Below, one piece after another: positions 17,412 to 26,030 of a stretch of 64,000 bases of DNA; within the stretch, counting starts at the first letter, position 1; each line of letters opens with the position of its first letter. The stretch is from assembly GCF_003182355.1 (NCBI RefSeq), contig NZ_QGTW01000004.1, forward strand, positions 62,001-126,000. Reading direction: 5' to 3'. The notes under the pieces are model-generated. The model ran no database searches. It was not told the DNA's origin and saw only the letters and a program-made list of their open reading frames with translations. A program made the position numbers and the translations under genes. The DNA is from Cytobacillus oceanisediminis. Its GTDB lineage: Bacteria > Bacillota > Bacilli > Bacillales > Cytobacillaceae.

Positions 17412-18554
17412 ATGAATATAAAGAAATTTGACACGAAAACCCTCGATCTTATTTTGCAAAAAATGATAGATACTGTCGGGACCAGCAAGGATGAAATTTT
17501 TCGAATCAGTGAACAGTGCCGTACTGATCATGAAACGCTTACTGATGAGCTAAAAGAAGTAAAGCATATGGTTCTGAAGGTTATTGATGAAGGGGACATG
17601 CTTGAGGTGCAAACCAAGTTCGCCCGAAAGCGGCTCTCTGAAGTAAGTATGCATTTTAAGGACTATACAGAGGCTGAAGTTCGGGAGGCTTATGAAAAAG
17701 CACATCAGCTGCAAATGGACCTATCAATGAATAGGCAATTGGAAAAGCAGCTCCGGGACCGCCGGGATGATATAGAACGAAGGCTGCTAGGTCTAAACGA
17801 GACGATTGAGCGGGCCGAGTCGCTTGTTTCACAAATCACGGTGGTTATGAATTATTTAATGGGTGATTTAAAGCAGATGGGGGAAGTCATTGAAGATGCA
17901 AAGCTTAAGCTGGATTTTGGGCTTAAAATTATCGAAGCCCAAGAGGAGGAACGGAAACGGCTATCAAGAGATATCCATGATGGCCCTGCTCAAATGATGG
18001 CTAATGTTATGATGCGTTCCGATTTAATTGAGCGGGTGTATAAGGAACGGGGCGGGGATGCGGCTCTTACAGAAATTAAAGACCTAAAAAAAATGGTTCG
18101 AAGTGCCCTTTATGAGGTGCGGAGGATCATCTATGATCTGCGACCAATGGCACTCGATGACCTGGGCTTAGTGCCTACCCTCAAAAAATATCTGCAAACC
18201 ATCGAAGAGTATCATAGCACCACCAAAATAAATTTTTCGAACTTGGGTCTCGAAACAAGGCTCCCTGCCCAATATGAAGTAGCACTTTTTAGACTGATCC
18301 AGGAATCAGTCACCAATGCACTTAAGCACGCGGAAGCAAGAGAAATTGTGGTTAAGCTTGAAATTAATCATAATAGAGTTGCCGCTGTCATCAAAGATAA
18401 TGGCAAAGGCTTTAATACTCAAGAGAAAAGAAGAGAGTCATTTGGGATTATAGGGATGAGGGAAAGAGTTGAGCTGCTGGAAGGCCAGCTTTCAATCGAT
18501 TCCAAGATCGGAAAAGGGACCATAGTTATTATACAAATACCTTTAACTTTATAA
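17412..18554 (+). CDS. degS: Sensor histidine kinase DegS
   Basis: This cytoplasmic kinase/phosphatase of DegU has 380 residues and no membrane segment. Residues about 1-170 form the coiled-coil DegS sensor domain. The HisKA_3 dimerisation/phospho-acceptor region is [20 protein letters not shown] (phospho-His near 193). The ATPase domain has the N box [13 protein letters not shown] and G boxes DNGKGFN and [19 protein letters not shown] lies 7 bases before the ATG. It is the first gene of degS-degU, which controls motility, competence, exoenzymes and biofilm. The flagellar and competence genes it usually affects follow directly downstream. Confidence 0.96.
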   Translation: MNIKKFDTKTLDLILQKMIDTVGTSKDEIFRISEQCRTDHETLTDELKEVKHMVLKVIDEGDMLEVQTKFARKRLSEVSMHFKDYTEAEVREAYEKAHQLQMDLSMNRQLEKQLRDRRDDIERRLLGLNETIERAESLVSQITVVMNYLMGDLKQMGEVIEDAKLKLDFGLKIIEAQEEERKRLSRDIHDGPAQMMANVMMRSDLIERVYKERGGDAALTEIKDLKKMVRSALYEVRRIIYDLRPMALDDLGLVPTLKKYLQTIEEYHSTTKINFSNLGLETRLPAQYEVALFRLIQESVTNALKHAEAREIVVKLEINHNRVAAVIKDNGKGFNTQEKRRESFGIIGMRERVELLEGQLSIDSKIGKGTIVIIQIPLTL

Positions 18555-18595
18555 AAAATAGACAAACAACCGGAAGAACTGGGGAGGCGAAGCAA

Positions 18596-19279
18596 TTGAA
18601 TACAAAGATTGTTATTATTGATGACCATCAATTGTTCAGAGAAGGGGTAAAACGCATCTTAGATTTTGAAAGATCGTTTGATGTAGTAGCGGAAGGCGAT
18701 GACGGAACTGAGGCTATCTCATTAGTGGAAGAAAACAATCCTGATGTAATTATTATGGATATCAATATGCCGAATGTAAATGGTGTAGAAGCAACACGCC
18801 AGTTAATTGAAAAACATCCTGAATCCAAAGTGATCATCCTTTCCATTCATGATGATGAGAACTATGTTACTCATGCACTTAAAACAGGTGCAAGCGGATA
18901 TCTATTGAAAGAAATGGATGCTGATGCATTGGTTGAGGCTGTTAAAGTTGTAGCAGAGGGCGGCTCTTATCTTCATCCGAAAGTTACACATAATCTTGTA
19001 AACGAATATCGCCGCCTGGCAACAGTAAGTGCAGGAGGAGGCGGCTCCTACTCTCAGCCTGAAATCCGCCGTCCGCTTCACTTGCTAACGCGCCGCGAAT
19101 GCGAAGTTCTTCAGCTTTTAGCTGATGGCAAAAGCAACCGTGGAATCGGCGAAGCGCTTTACATAAGTGAAAAAACCGTAAAGAACCACGTAAGCAACAT
19201 CCTGCAAAAGATGAATGTTAACGACCGTACACAAGCTGTAGTAGTTGCAATCAAAAATGGCTGGGTTGAAGTGCGGTAG
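18596..19279 (+). CDS. degU: Response regulator DegU
   Basis: A 227-residue NarL/FixJ-type regulator. The receiver domain (about 1-125) has the acidic pocket [11 protein letters not shown], the phospho-acceptor Asp in [13 protein letters not shown] and the conserved Lys in GYLLKEMDA. The C-terminal LuxR-type HTH is [18 protein letters not shown] ... [18 protein letters not shown]. The start codon is TTG (18596), supported by GGGGAGG 8 bases upstream. It is co-transcribed with degS, 41 bases downstream. A palindromic repeat begins right after the stop codon. Confidence 0.96.
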   Translation: MNTKIVIIDDHQLFREGVKRILDFERSFDVVAEGDDGTEAISLVEENNPDVIIMDINMPNVNGVEATRQLIEKHPESKVIILSIHDDENYVTHALKTGASGYLLKEMDADALVEAVKVVAEGGSYLHPKVTHNLVNEYRRLATVSAGGGGSYSQPEIRRPLHLLTRRECEVLQLLADGKSNRGIGEALYISEKTVKNHVSNILQKMNVNDRTQAVVVAIKNGWVEVR

Positions 19280-19281
19280 AT

Positions 19282-19312
19282 TTGGTACCAGGTACCACCC
19301 GAATTTTGTCGA
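19282..19312 (+). repeat. Palindromic repeat TTGGTACCAGGTACCACCCG..., copy 1
   Basis: Begins two bases after the degU stop. The core TGGTACCAGGTACCA is an inverted repeat (TGGTACC A GGTACCA), followed by CCCGAATTTTGTCGAA. The same sequence recurs almost exactly at 19685-19714 upstream of degV. Confidence 0.8.
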
Positions 19313-19328
19313 AAACGATTAAACGAAA

Positions 19329-19368
19329 AAAGCACGCGAATGGGCTAACATCGCGTGCTTTTTGTTTT
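19329..19368 (+). terminator. degSU terminator
   Basis: GCACGCGA / TCGCGTGC stem with a 10-base loop followed by TTTTTGTTTTTTT. Confidence 0.92.
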
Positions 19369-19427
19369 TTTCCGATTCTTGTAATCTCCTAGCCTGATCT
19401 GAAGCAGGCTAGGAGGTGAAGAGTTTA

Positions 19428-19574
19428 TCAGGATTGCTTCGAAAAATAAGATTTAAGTTTAAGTTCAAGTTTAAAGGGGCCATTTATATACCTTCTCATC
19501 GCCATCTGGAATAACTCCTCAATCAACATCAAAACCACAAACGACAAGGCAATAACCCCAACCCAAAACCACAT
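19428..19574 (-). CDS. Small single-span membrane protein (48 aa), candidate
   Basis: This minus-strand ORF has a good site (AGGGAGGGG, about 5 bases before ATG). The product starts MWFWVGVIALSFVVLMLIEE, one clear membrane helix, then a basic amphipathic tail rich in Lys and Phe (ending SYFSKQS). A hairpin (CTCCTAGCCTG / GCAGGCTAGGAG, 19387-19414) lies 14 bases past the stop. It fits between degU and degV and is antisense to no known gene. The organisation looks like a real small gene, but I know no homologue and assign no function. Confidence 0.55.
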   Translation of the reverse strand: MWFWVGVIALSFVVLMLIEELFQMAMRRYINGPFKLELKLKSYFSKQS

Positions 19575-19684
19575 CTCATCCCCTCCCTAGAAATCTATTC
19601 ATTCTATGTACACAACCCTCATGTAAAAATCTTACATTACCATAGGGCATAATTAAAGGGCAGGAGGAACTATATGGATACCGT

Positions 19685-19714
19685 ATTGGTACCAGGTACC
19701 ACCCGAATTTTGTC
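19685..19714 (+). repeat. Palindromic repeat TTGGTACCAGGTACCACCCG..., copy 2
   Basis: Near-identical to the copy right after degU (19282-19312), 400 bases apart in direct orientation. It lies 8 bases after an ATG (19674) that has a strong AGGAGG site, in the degV leader. Confidence 0.8.
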
Positions 19715-19833
19715 GAATACTCTTATTGGTGAGCCTATCCAAGACCTAAACTTAATGCAATTTCCCACGCTATCATATAAAATGGAACATGAACATACAG
19801 TAGAGAAAAAAGATAAGGATGGTAACTCTATTT

Positions 19834-20673
19834 ATGAAAACGGCTGTTGTAACGGATAGTACAGCATACATCCCCAAGGATTTAAGAGAAAAGTTAAATA
19901 TACATATGATTCCGCTTAGCGTGATTTTCGGCAATGAAACGTATCAAGAAGAAGTGGAAATTACGGCTGCAGATTTTTATGAGGAAGTGAAGCATAAGGA
20001 GCTTCCCACAACTTCACAGCCGCCAGTTGGTCAGTTTGTGGAGCTGTTTGAGCAGCTTTCAAAGGACTATGCCGCGGTTGTTTCCATTCATCTATCGAGC
20101 GGCATCAGCGGCACTTTCCAGGGAGCCGTAACCGCTGGAAGCATGGTAGAAGGAATTCAGGTCTTCCCGTTCGACTCCGAAATCAGCTGTATGGTGCAGG
20201 GCTTTTATGTACTCGAAGCTGCTGAACTGGCTGCGGCCGGAAAAGACCCTAAAGAGATCGTTGAACGACTGGAGGAAATGAAGAAGTCGATCTGCGCCTA
20301 TTTCATGGTCGATGATTTATCCCATCTTCAGCGCGGCGGCCGCCTTTCAAGTGCCCAGGCATTGATCGGAAGCCTGCTGCAGGTGAAGCCTCTGCTTCAT
20401 TTTGAAGACAAAAAGATTGTTCCTTTTGAAAAAATTCGCACCCGGAAAAAAGCAATGAAGCGCATGGTCGATTTGTTCTGGGAAGACGTCAAAAGCGGCG
20501 AGCCTTATAAAGCGGTTATTATCCATGCCAATCGTGAGGAAGAAGCCCGCGAATGGAAAGCTGAGCTTACGGCTGAGTATCCGAATGTGGAATTTATGAT
20601 CAGCTACTTTGGACCGGTTATCGGCACTCATTTGGGTGAAGGCGCCATGGGATTTGGCTGGGTGAAGAAGTAA
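19834..20673 (+). CDS. degV: DegV family fatty-acid-binding protein
   Basis: A 279-residue cytoplasmic protein of the DegV/FakB fold, which holds a fatty acid between its two domains. In staphylococci such proteins present fatty acids to a kinase, but the role of this one is unproven. Motifs include VVTDSTAYIP (6), PTTSQPPVGQF, HLSSGISGTFQGA, VDDLSHLQRGGRLSSAQA and GTHLGEGAMGFGW. The ATG at 19834 gives the family's usual start (MKTAVVTDST) with AAGGATGG 11 bases upstream. An in-frame ATG at 19819 is possible but has no spacing for a site. Located between degU and comFA as in B. subtilis. Confidence 0.93.
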   Translation: MKTAVVTDSTAYIPKDLREKLNIHMIPLSVIFGNETYQEEVEITAADFYEEVKHKELPTTSQPPVGQFVELFEQLSKDYAAVVSIHLSSGISGTFQGAVTAGSMVEGIQVFPFDSEISCMVQGFYVLEAAELAAAGKDPKEIVERLEEMKKSICAYFMVDDLSHLQRGGRLSSAQALIGSLLQVKPLLHFEDKKIVPFEKIRTRKKAMKRMVDLFWEDVKSGEPYKAVIIHANREEEAREWKAELTAEYPNVEFMISYFGPVIGTHLGEGAMGFGWVKK

Positions 20674-20688
20674 TAGTATGCGGAAGGT

Positions 20689-20722
20689 GCCATCTGTTAA
20701 GAGGATGGTGCTTTCTTTTTGT
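20689..20722 (+). terminator. degV terminator
   Basis: AAGGTGCCATC / GATGGTGCTTT stem followed by CTTTTTG, 16 bases after the degV stop. A short-repeat array follows directly. Confidence 0.8.
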
Positions 20723-20734
20723 CTGAATTGTGAA

Positions 20735-20845
20735 CTTAGCAAGAGGGATAGAAAAACTAGCAACAGCAATGCTAAAATTAGAAAAAGGAGCAGGAAATTT
20801 AGCAAAAGAATGAGGTGTTTTAGCAAAAGACATCTGTTTTAGTAA
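20735..20845. repeat. 21-bp-period TTAGCAAAAG array between degV and comFA
   Basis: TAG trinucleotides of the unit (T)TTAGCAAAAG recur at 20737, 20758, 20779, 20800, 20821 and 20840, that is four exact 21-base steps and one 19-base step. The spacers are not conserved. The exact two-helical-turn phasing creates an apparent heptad-coded ORF on the minus strand, which I treat as a by-product. Confidence 0.75.
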
Positions 20846-20874
20846 TACAAAATCTTAAGATAGTTGGTGATTGT

Positions 20875-22371
20875 TTGAGATTTATTTTGAAAGACAATAA
20901 ATTGAACCTGTTTTTAAAAGAAAGCCCTCCAGAAAGCCTCCCGATTTCCTCAATGGAGACCATTCCAGAGCCGCCACTTAATCAAACCTACCCTTTTAAC
21001 AAAGACCTCCAACATTTACTCTACGGAAAACAGCTTTTATTCGATGATCTGCCATTTCCCCTGAAAGAAATCCAACAACACTTTGAAAACGGCCATATCC
21101 TTTACCGAAAAGGCATTAGTACAGAGAATAATAAGATAGCCTGTGCCCGGTGCGGCAATAAGGATAGCTCGCTTTTTGCCAGCTTTCCCTGTGCGCGCTG
21201 TGGTGAAAAGAATTGTATGTATTGCCGGAAGTGCATCATGATGGGGAGGGTGAGTGCTTGTACGCCTTTAGTTAGCTGGAGGGGAGCAGATCCGGACGAG
21301 GCGATAACTGAGGATCCTTTAGTCTGGAGCGGCAAGCTTTCAGATGGACAGCAGCTTGCTTCGGATCGGGTAAAGCAGGCTGTAATAGAAAATAAAGAAC
21401 TCCTCGTTTGGGCGGTTTGCGGAGCCGGAAAAACAGAAGTGCTTTTCGAAGGGATCAATACAGCCCTCGCTTCAGGTAAAAGAGTCTGCATTGCAACACC
21501 CCGGACCGATGTAGTACTCGAACTTGGGCCCCGTCTCAAAACTGCATTCCCAGGCATCCAAGTCGCCGTCCTATACGGAGGCAGTGAAGACCGCCACCTC
21601 CAGGCTCCACTGACAATCGCCACCACTCACCAGCTCCTCCGTTTCTACAAAGCCTTTGATGCCGTCATAGTGGATGAAGTGGATGCCTTCCCTTACACTG
21701 CAGACGAAAGCCTGCAATATGCTGTACGCCAATCAAGAAAAGACCTCTCCTCTATGATCTACCTAACTGCAACTCCCAATCGGAAATGGCAAAATGAATG
21801 TCGAAATGGTAAGAGAGACTTTGTCACCATTCCAGCGAGATATCACCGTCACCCTTTACCTGTGCCATCCTTCAAGTGGTGCGGCAACTGGGAAAAAGCA
21901 CTTAAAAAGGATAAACTCCCGGCAGCAGTCACCCAATGGATCAAAATGCGGCTCGACAACCAGAAGCAATGCCTTCTGTTCCTCCCCAAAATTGATAAGA
22001 TGGAAAAAGTCCTCAGCCTCCTCCGAAAACTCCATCCAAAAATAGAAGCTGTCCACGCCGAAGACCCAGATCGAAAAAGCAAAGTCCAGCAAATGCGCGA
22101 CAAAGAAATCCCTATGCTTTTAACAACAACCATCCTGGAAAGAGGAGTAACCTTCCCAAGTGTAGACGTAGCGGTTCTAGGAACAGAAGACCGCATTTTC
22201 ACAGAAAGCGCCCTTGTCCAAATTGCCGGACGGGTCGGCAGAAGCGCCCAGTTCCCCAATGGCGATATAACCTTTTTCCACTACGGCAAAACAGAAAACA
22301 TGGTTCAAGCTCGCAAACAAATCCTCAAAATAAACGAAGAAGCGAGAAAGAAAGGGCTGATTGATTATTAA
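20875..22371 (+). CDS. comFA: Competence helicase ComFA
   Basis: This is a 498-residue ATP-driven DNA translocase/helicase that powers uptake of transforming single-stranded DNA at the membrane. The N-terminal region has a four-Cys zinc-binding cluster (CARCGNKDSS, then CARCGEKNCMYCRKC, about residues 83-120). The helicase core has Walker A WAVCGAGKTEVL (about 179), DEAD-like box VDEVDAFPY, motif III LTATPN and motif VI QIAGRVGRS. The start is TTG at 20875; a Shine-Dalgarno match is weak (GGTGA). It overlaps comFC by 11 bases. comFB, present between them in B. subtilis, is absent. Confidence 0.93.
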   Translation: MRFILKDNKLNLFLKESPPESLPISSMETIPEPPLNQTYPFNKDLQHLLYGKQLLFDDLPFPLKEIQQHFENGHILYRKGISTENNKIACARCGNKDSSLFASFPCARCGEKNCMYCRKCIMMGRVSACTPLVSWRGADPDEAITEDPLVWSGKLSDGQQLASDRVKQAVIENKELLVWAVCGAGKTEVLFEGINTALASGKRVCIATPRTDVVLELGPRLKTAFPGIQVAVLYGGSEDRHLQAPLTIATTHQLLRFYKAFDAVIVDEVDAFPYTADESLQYAVRQSRKDLSSMIYLTATPNRKWQNECRNGKRDFVTIPARYHRHPLPVPSFKWCGNWEKALKKDKLPAAVTQWIKMRLDNQKQCLLFLPKIDKMEKVLSLLRKLHPKIEAVHAEDPDRKSKVQQMRDKEIPMLLTTTILERGVTFPSVDVAVLGTEDRIFTESALVQIAGRVGRSAQFPNGDITFFHYGKTENMVQARKQILKINEEARKKGLIDY

Positions 22372-23062
22372 TTGTTTAATATGCAATGAAGAAATCGTTC
22401 CGCAAATCGGATGGAACTATTTATTTTCAAAGCAAGAGCCTCAATATTTATGTGAAGTTTGTATAAATAGCTTCACTTTAATAGATGGCGATACTTGCAA
22501 TAAATGCAGTCGCCCTCTTGGAGAAACCGAGTATAAACAGAATAATCTCTGTTTGGACTGCGTTCGCTGGGAGGCAGACCCCAAATGGAAAGGATGCCTT
22601 GAAAGAAACGATTCTTTGGTCACCTACACTGATTTTTGCAAGGAAACAATAGCACGTTATAAGTTTCGTGGTGATTATATTCTTTCCTATGCATTTGCCA
22701 GTTTGATGAAAGGCAAGCTGAACGCTCTCCAATATGATCAGCTTACCTCTATTCCGCTGAGTGATGAACGTCTGTACGAACGGGGGTTTAACCAATCAGA
22801 GGCAATCATTATTGCCATAGGACTCCATCCAGAATCAATCCTCGCCAGAACCCACACAGAAAAACAATCGAAAAAATCACGCTCCGAAAGGATACACCTT
22901 CCACAGGTTTTTCAAATCGCCAAGCCAGATAAAATCAAACATAAAAAAATCCTCATTATTGACGATATATATACTACCGGCTCAACGCTTCATCATGCTG
23001 CTAAACTCCTTAAGGAGGCAGGAGCTGAGTCTGTTAGCTCTTTTACTATTGCAAGAGGCTAA
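22361..23062 (+). CDS. comFC: Competence protein ComFC (phosphoribosyltransferase fold)
   Basis: A 233-residue member of the ComF/GntX family required for efficient transformation and DNA uptake. The N-terminal zinc ribbon has paired Cys (CLICNEE, CEVCINS, CNKCSRP, CLDC). The C-terminal phosphoribosyltransferase-type domain has the PRPP loop ILIIDDIYTTGST (about 203). The start is TTG at 22361 inside the end of comFA, with AAAGGG upstream, so the genes are translationally coupled. Confidence 0.93.
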   Translation: MIINCLICNEEIVPQIGWNYLFSKQEPQYLCEVCINSFTLIDGDTCNKCSRPLGETEYKQNNLCLDCVRWEADPKWKGCLERNDSLVTYTDFCKETIARYKFRGDYILSYAFASLMKGKLNALQYDQLTSIPLSDERLYERGFNQSEAIIIAIGLHPESILARTHTEKQSKKSRSERIHLPQVFQIAKPDKIKHKKILIIDDIYTTGSTLHHAAKLLKEAGAESVSSFTIARG

Positions 23063-23095
23063 AATGTGTAATCAATTGAAAGAGGGGGAGCAGTA

Positions 23096-23527
23096 GTGGC
23101 TGAACTTTCAAACTGCCCTAAATGCAATGAGATATTTGTGAAAAATCAATTCCGTGACATCTGCCAGAATTGCTGGAAAGAAGAAGAAAAGGCATATGAA
23201 GCGGTTTATCAGTTCATCCGAAAGAGGGAAAACCGGACGGCGAAGATGCTGGAGGTTGTGGAGGCGACTGGGGTTGGAGAAGAGCTAATCCTGAAATTTA
23301 TTAAAAGCGGGCGGTTAAAGCTTGCTCACTTTCCAAATTTGGGCTATCCGTGCGAAAAATGCGGGACGAGCATTAGGGAAGGGAAGATTTGCGGAAGCTG
23401 TGCTGAAGTGCTGAGGAAAGATCTTCAGCAATTTACAGCTGAGGAAGAGCGGAGAAATGAAATATTAAAGAGAGAGAAAAGCGCCACTTATTTTTCGGTA
23501 GATGAAAAAATAAAGAGGCGGCTTTAG
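23096..23527 (+). CDS. yvyF: Flagellar operon protein YvyF
   Basis: A 143-residue protein of the TIGR03826/YvyF family always found between comF and flgM. It has two zinc-ribbon-like Cys pairs (CPKCNEIF with CQNCWKE, residues 6-30; CEKCGTSI with CGSCAEV, about 84-102) around a short helical, MerR-like segment (MLEVVEATGVGEELI). The start codon is GTG with GGGGGAG upstream. A regulatory role in motility has been suggested for the family but its function is not firmly known. A terminator and a sigma-D promoter separate it from flgM. Confidence 0.9.
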   Translation: MAELSNCPKCNEIFVKNQFRDICQNCWKEEEKAYEAVYQFIRKRENRTAKMLEVVEATGVGEELILKFIKSGRLKLAHFPNLGYPCEKCGTSIREGKICGSCAEVLRKDLQQFTAEEERRNEILKREKSATYFSVDEKIKRRL

Positions 23528-23529
23528 GC

Positions 23530-23562
23530 TATGTGTCAGGTGCACATAGCTTTTTCTATAGG
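23530..23562 (+). terminator. Terminator between yvyF and flgM
   Basis: CTATGTG / (C)ACATAG stem followed by CTTTTTCTATA. It separates the competence/yvyF unit from the flagellar unit. Confidence 0.75.
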
Positions 23563-23600
23563 CTTTTAGATGTATTTTTTACCAAACATAAATTAATATT

Positions 23601-23628
23601 TAAAGAAACTGCATCTATAGCCGATAAT
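23601..23628 (+). promoter_or_regulatory. Sigma-D promoter of flgM
   Basis: TAAA (23601-23604), 16-base spacer, CCGATAAT (23621-23628), matching the sigma-D consensus TAAA-N14-16-CCGATAT, 44 bases before the flgM start. Confidence 0.9.
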
Positions 23629-23671
23629 AGGATTAGATTGAAATCGACCGGAATGAAAGTGAGGGATACCT

Positions 23672-23938
23672 ATGAAAATCAATAACTTTGGACCTTCAGG
23701 TGTGAATCCGTACAAACGCCAAATAAACAAACTTGAAAATGCAGGAAAACCAGCCAAAACTGCTTCAGATAAAATCGAAATCAGCTCTACTGCAAAGGAA
23801 ATGCAGCAGGTATCACAGCTAAGCGAAAACCGCAAAGAAAAGGTAGAAGCGTTAAAAATTCAGGTAGAGAACGGCACGTATAAAATGAATCCAAAAGAAG
23901 TAGCGAAAAGTATTGCCAACTTCTATTCGAAAAAATAA
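23672..23938 (+). CDS. flgM: Anti-sigma-D factor FlgM
   Basis: An 88-residue protein that binds and blocks SigD until the hook-basal body is complete. The N-terminus (MKINNFGPSGVNPYKRQ) is the family signature. The C-terminal helices (SEKRKEKVE-type: ENRKEKVEALKIQVENGTY, then NPKEVAKSIANF) bind the sigma factor. GTGAGGG-like site upstream. It begins the flgM-flgN-flgK-flgL operon and is itself under a sigma-D promoter, giving negative feedback. Confidence 0.95.
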   Translation: MKINNFGPSGVNPYKRQINKLENAGKPAKTASDKIEISSTAKEMQQVSQLSENRKEKVEALKIQVENGTYKMNPKEVAKSIANFYSKK

Positions 23939-23953
23939 GGGGAGGAAACAAGC

Positions 23954-24436
23954 ATGTCCGCCGAAGCGCTAATTACATCCATGGAAAAACTGCTCAAGCT
24001 TCATAAAAGCCTATATGAGCTTGCAGTCAAAAAAACAGACATCATTAAGACCGGCGACATGGACGCCCTGAACCAGATGCTGAAGGATGAGCAGACGCAT
24101 ATAGCTGCGATTGACCGGATGGAAAAGGAGCGGCAGAAGGCAGCAAAGGGAATAGCAGCTAAGATGGAAAGCCCAACCGTATCAGATTGTTTGAATATCC
24201 TGCCGCAGACAGAACGGATCAAGCTCGAGACGATTGCAAACGAGCTGACTGAACTGGTGTATGAACTAAAGGACCAAAACTACCTGAACCAGCAGCTTGT
24301 CCATCATTCGCTGCAGTTTGTCAATGTCTCTATGAATCTCCTAAGGCCGCAGCCGGAAAACATGAACTACGGCCCGCCCGCAAAAAAGAAACCATCCGAA
24401 AAGAACGCCCCAGGCATCTTTAACTCGAAAGTGTAG
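23954..24436 (+). CDS. flgN: Flagellar chaperone FlgN
   Basis: A 160-residue, almost wholly helical protein that acts as export chaperone for hook-associated proteins FlgK and FlgL. Long amphipathic helices (about 1-125) are followed by a proline-rich, flexible tail (RPQPENMNYGPPAKKKP). GGGGAGG site upstream. It lies 15 bases after flgM and directly before its clients flgK and flgL. Called YvyG in older B. subtilis annotation. Confidence 0.9.
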   Translation: MSAEALITSMEKLLKLHKSLYELAVKKTDIIKTGDMDALNQMLKDEQTHIAAIDRMEKERQKAAKGIAAKMESPTVSDCLNILPQTERIKLETIANELTELVYELKDQNYLNQQLVHHSLQFVNVSMNLLRPQPENMNYGPPAKKKPSEKNAPGIFNSKV

Positions 24437-24454
24437 CAGAACGGAGGAACAAAC

Positions 24455-26017
24455 ATGCGTTCAACCTTTATGGGACTTGAAACTGCCCGCCGCGGCATGT
24501 TCACCCAGCAAAGCGCTTTATATACAACTGGTCATAATATATCAAACGCGAACACGCCGGGCTATTCGCGCCAGCGGATTAATTTTACCCAGACAACTCC
24601 GTACCCATCAGTCGGCATGAACCGCCATCAGCTTCCAGGGCAAATGGGAACTGGAGTGGAAGCAGGAACGGTCCAGCGAATCAGGGAATCCTTCCTTGAC
24701 GTTCAGTTCAGAACGGAAAACACGAAAATGGGCTATTACGGTACCATGAGCGAGTCCCTTACCAAGATGGAAGAGATCATGAATGAGCCATCCGAGAATG
24801 GACTGCATAGCACGTTGGAGAAATTCTGGAATGCCATCCAGGATCTATCCAGCCATACAGAAAATACAGGTGCGAGAGACGTCGTGGCTGCGACTGGCCA
24901 GATGGTCGCGGACACCCTCAATTACTATCATAACTCCCTTACAAGGGTTCAAGAGGATATCGGCAGCCAGATCGGTGTAAAGGTGGACGAAATAAATGCG
25001 ATTGTTGGGCAGATCGACCATCTCAATAAGCAGATCGCGGAGGTTGAACCGCATGGATACTTGCCGAATGATTTGTACGATGAGCGGGATGTCCTGGTGG
25101 ATCAGCTCTCAAAAATGGTCAATATAAAAGTGACCAATGTGATTCCGAGCAATTATGGAAATGCCAAATCAATTGCAGAAGGCTTATACAATATCGAAAT
25201 CGTTCAGCAGGATGGGAAGTCATTTGCCCAACCCGTTAATCTAATTTCCGTCACAAAAGGTTCCGGCATTATAGGTACCAATAAGGTTGAACTTGCTGAA
25301 GAGAATGGTGCTGTTTCTGAATTGAAGGTTGGGGATGCATCCATAACCGATTTTGATCGATTTTCAGGAGAGCTTGCCGGCTTGATCAAGAGCTTTGGGT
25401 ATGAGACGGAAAGCGGCACAAAAGGATCTTATCCTGAAATGCTTGATAAGCTGAATAAAATGGCCGCAGCATTTGCCAATGAGTTCAATCATATTCACAG
25501 CAAGGGATATGCCTTGGGGGCGAGTGAGCCTTCCGGCAAGGACTTCTTTGTGTTTGATCAGGGGAACCCGGCTCAAAGCATGAAAGTAAACCAGGATTTA
25601 TTGGATGATTCCAGCTTGATTGCTGCAGGAAAAGAGAGCGGTGCATCAGGGGATAACCAAAATGCACAGCTGCTGGCCGACTTGAGAAAGAAATCCTTTT
25701 CGGATTACGGTTTTTATAAACAAGCTGGCAATAACTTGCCGGAAGGGCTGAATGGCAGCCTTGACACGTATTACTCCGGAATCATTGGCCGAATGGGCGT
25801 CGATTCCCAAAGTGCCAAAAAGGACCTAAGAAACTCTTCGATCCTTGCAGACTCGGTTGAGCAGAACAGGCAATCCGTCAGCGCGGTTTCATTAGATGAA
25901 GAAATGACCAATATGATTAAATTCCAACATGCTTACAATGCTTCGGCACGAAATATTACAGTGGTCGATGAAATGCTCGATAAAATCATCAACGGCATGG
26001 GCGTTGTAGGCAGATAG
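24455..26017 (+). CDS. flgK: Hook-associated protein 1 FlgK
   Basis: A 520-residue structural protein that joins hook and filament. The N-terminal flagellar rod-type motif is ALYTTGHNISNANTPGYSRQ (about 20). The C-terminus has SAVSLDEEMTNMIKFQHAYNASARNITVVDEMLDKIIN, shown here by its key pattern SLDEEM ... FQHAYNA. The middle is a variable domain. Exported by the flagellar type III apparatus. Preceded by GGAGG and 18 bases downstream of flgN. Confidence 0.96.
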   Translation: MRSTFMGLETARRGMFTQQSALYTTGHNISNANTPGYSRQRINFTQTTPYPSVGMNRHQLPGQMGTGVEAGTVQRIRESFLDVQFRTENTKMGYYGTMSESLTKMEEIMNEPSENGLHSTLEKFWNAIQDLSSHTENTGARDVVAATGQMVADTLNYYHNSLTRVQEDIGSQIGVKVDEINAIVGQIDHLNKQIAEVEPHGYLPNDLYDERDVLVDQLSKMVNIKVTNVIPSNYGNAKSIAEGLYNIEIVQQDGKSFAQPVNLISVTKGSGIIGTNKVELAEENGAVSELKVGDASITDFDRFSGELAGLIKSFGYETESGTKGSYPEMLDKLNKMAAAFANEFNHIHSKGYALGASEPSGKDFFVFDQGNPAQSMKVNQDLLDDSSLIAAGKESGASGDNQNAQLLADLRKKSFSDYGFYKQAGNNLPEGLNGSLDTYYSGIIGRMGVDSQSAKKDLRNSSILADSVEQNRQSVSAVSLDEEMTNMIKFQHAYNASARNITVVDEMLDKIINGMGVVGR

Positions 26018-26030
26018 GCGGTGAAATAAT

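Noticed and set aside
19674..19856. 61-codon ORF before degV
   Set aside because: It has a strong ribosome site but contains the palindromic repeat, overlaps the degV start in another frame and shows no family features. It is more likely a by-product of repeat insertion.
20347..20833. Minus-strand ORFs of 71 and 159 codons over degV and the TTAGCAAAAG array
   Set aside because: They lie opposite degV and read through the 21-base repeats; composition is that of a shadow frame.
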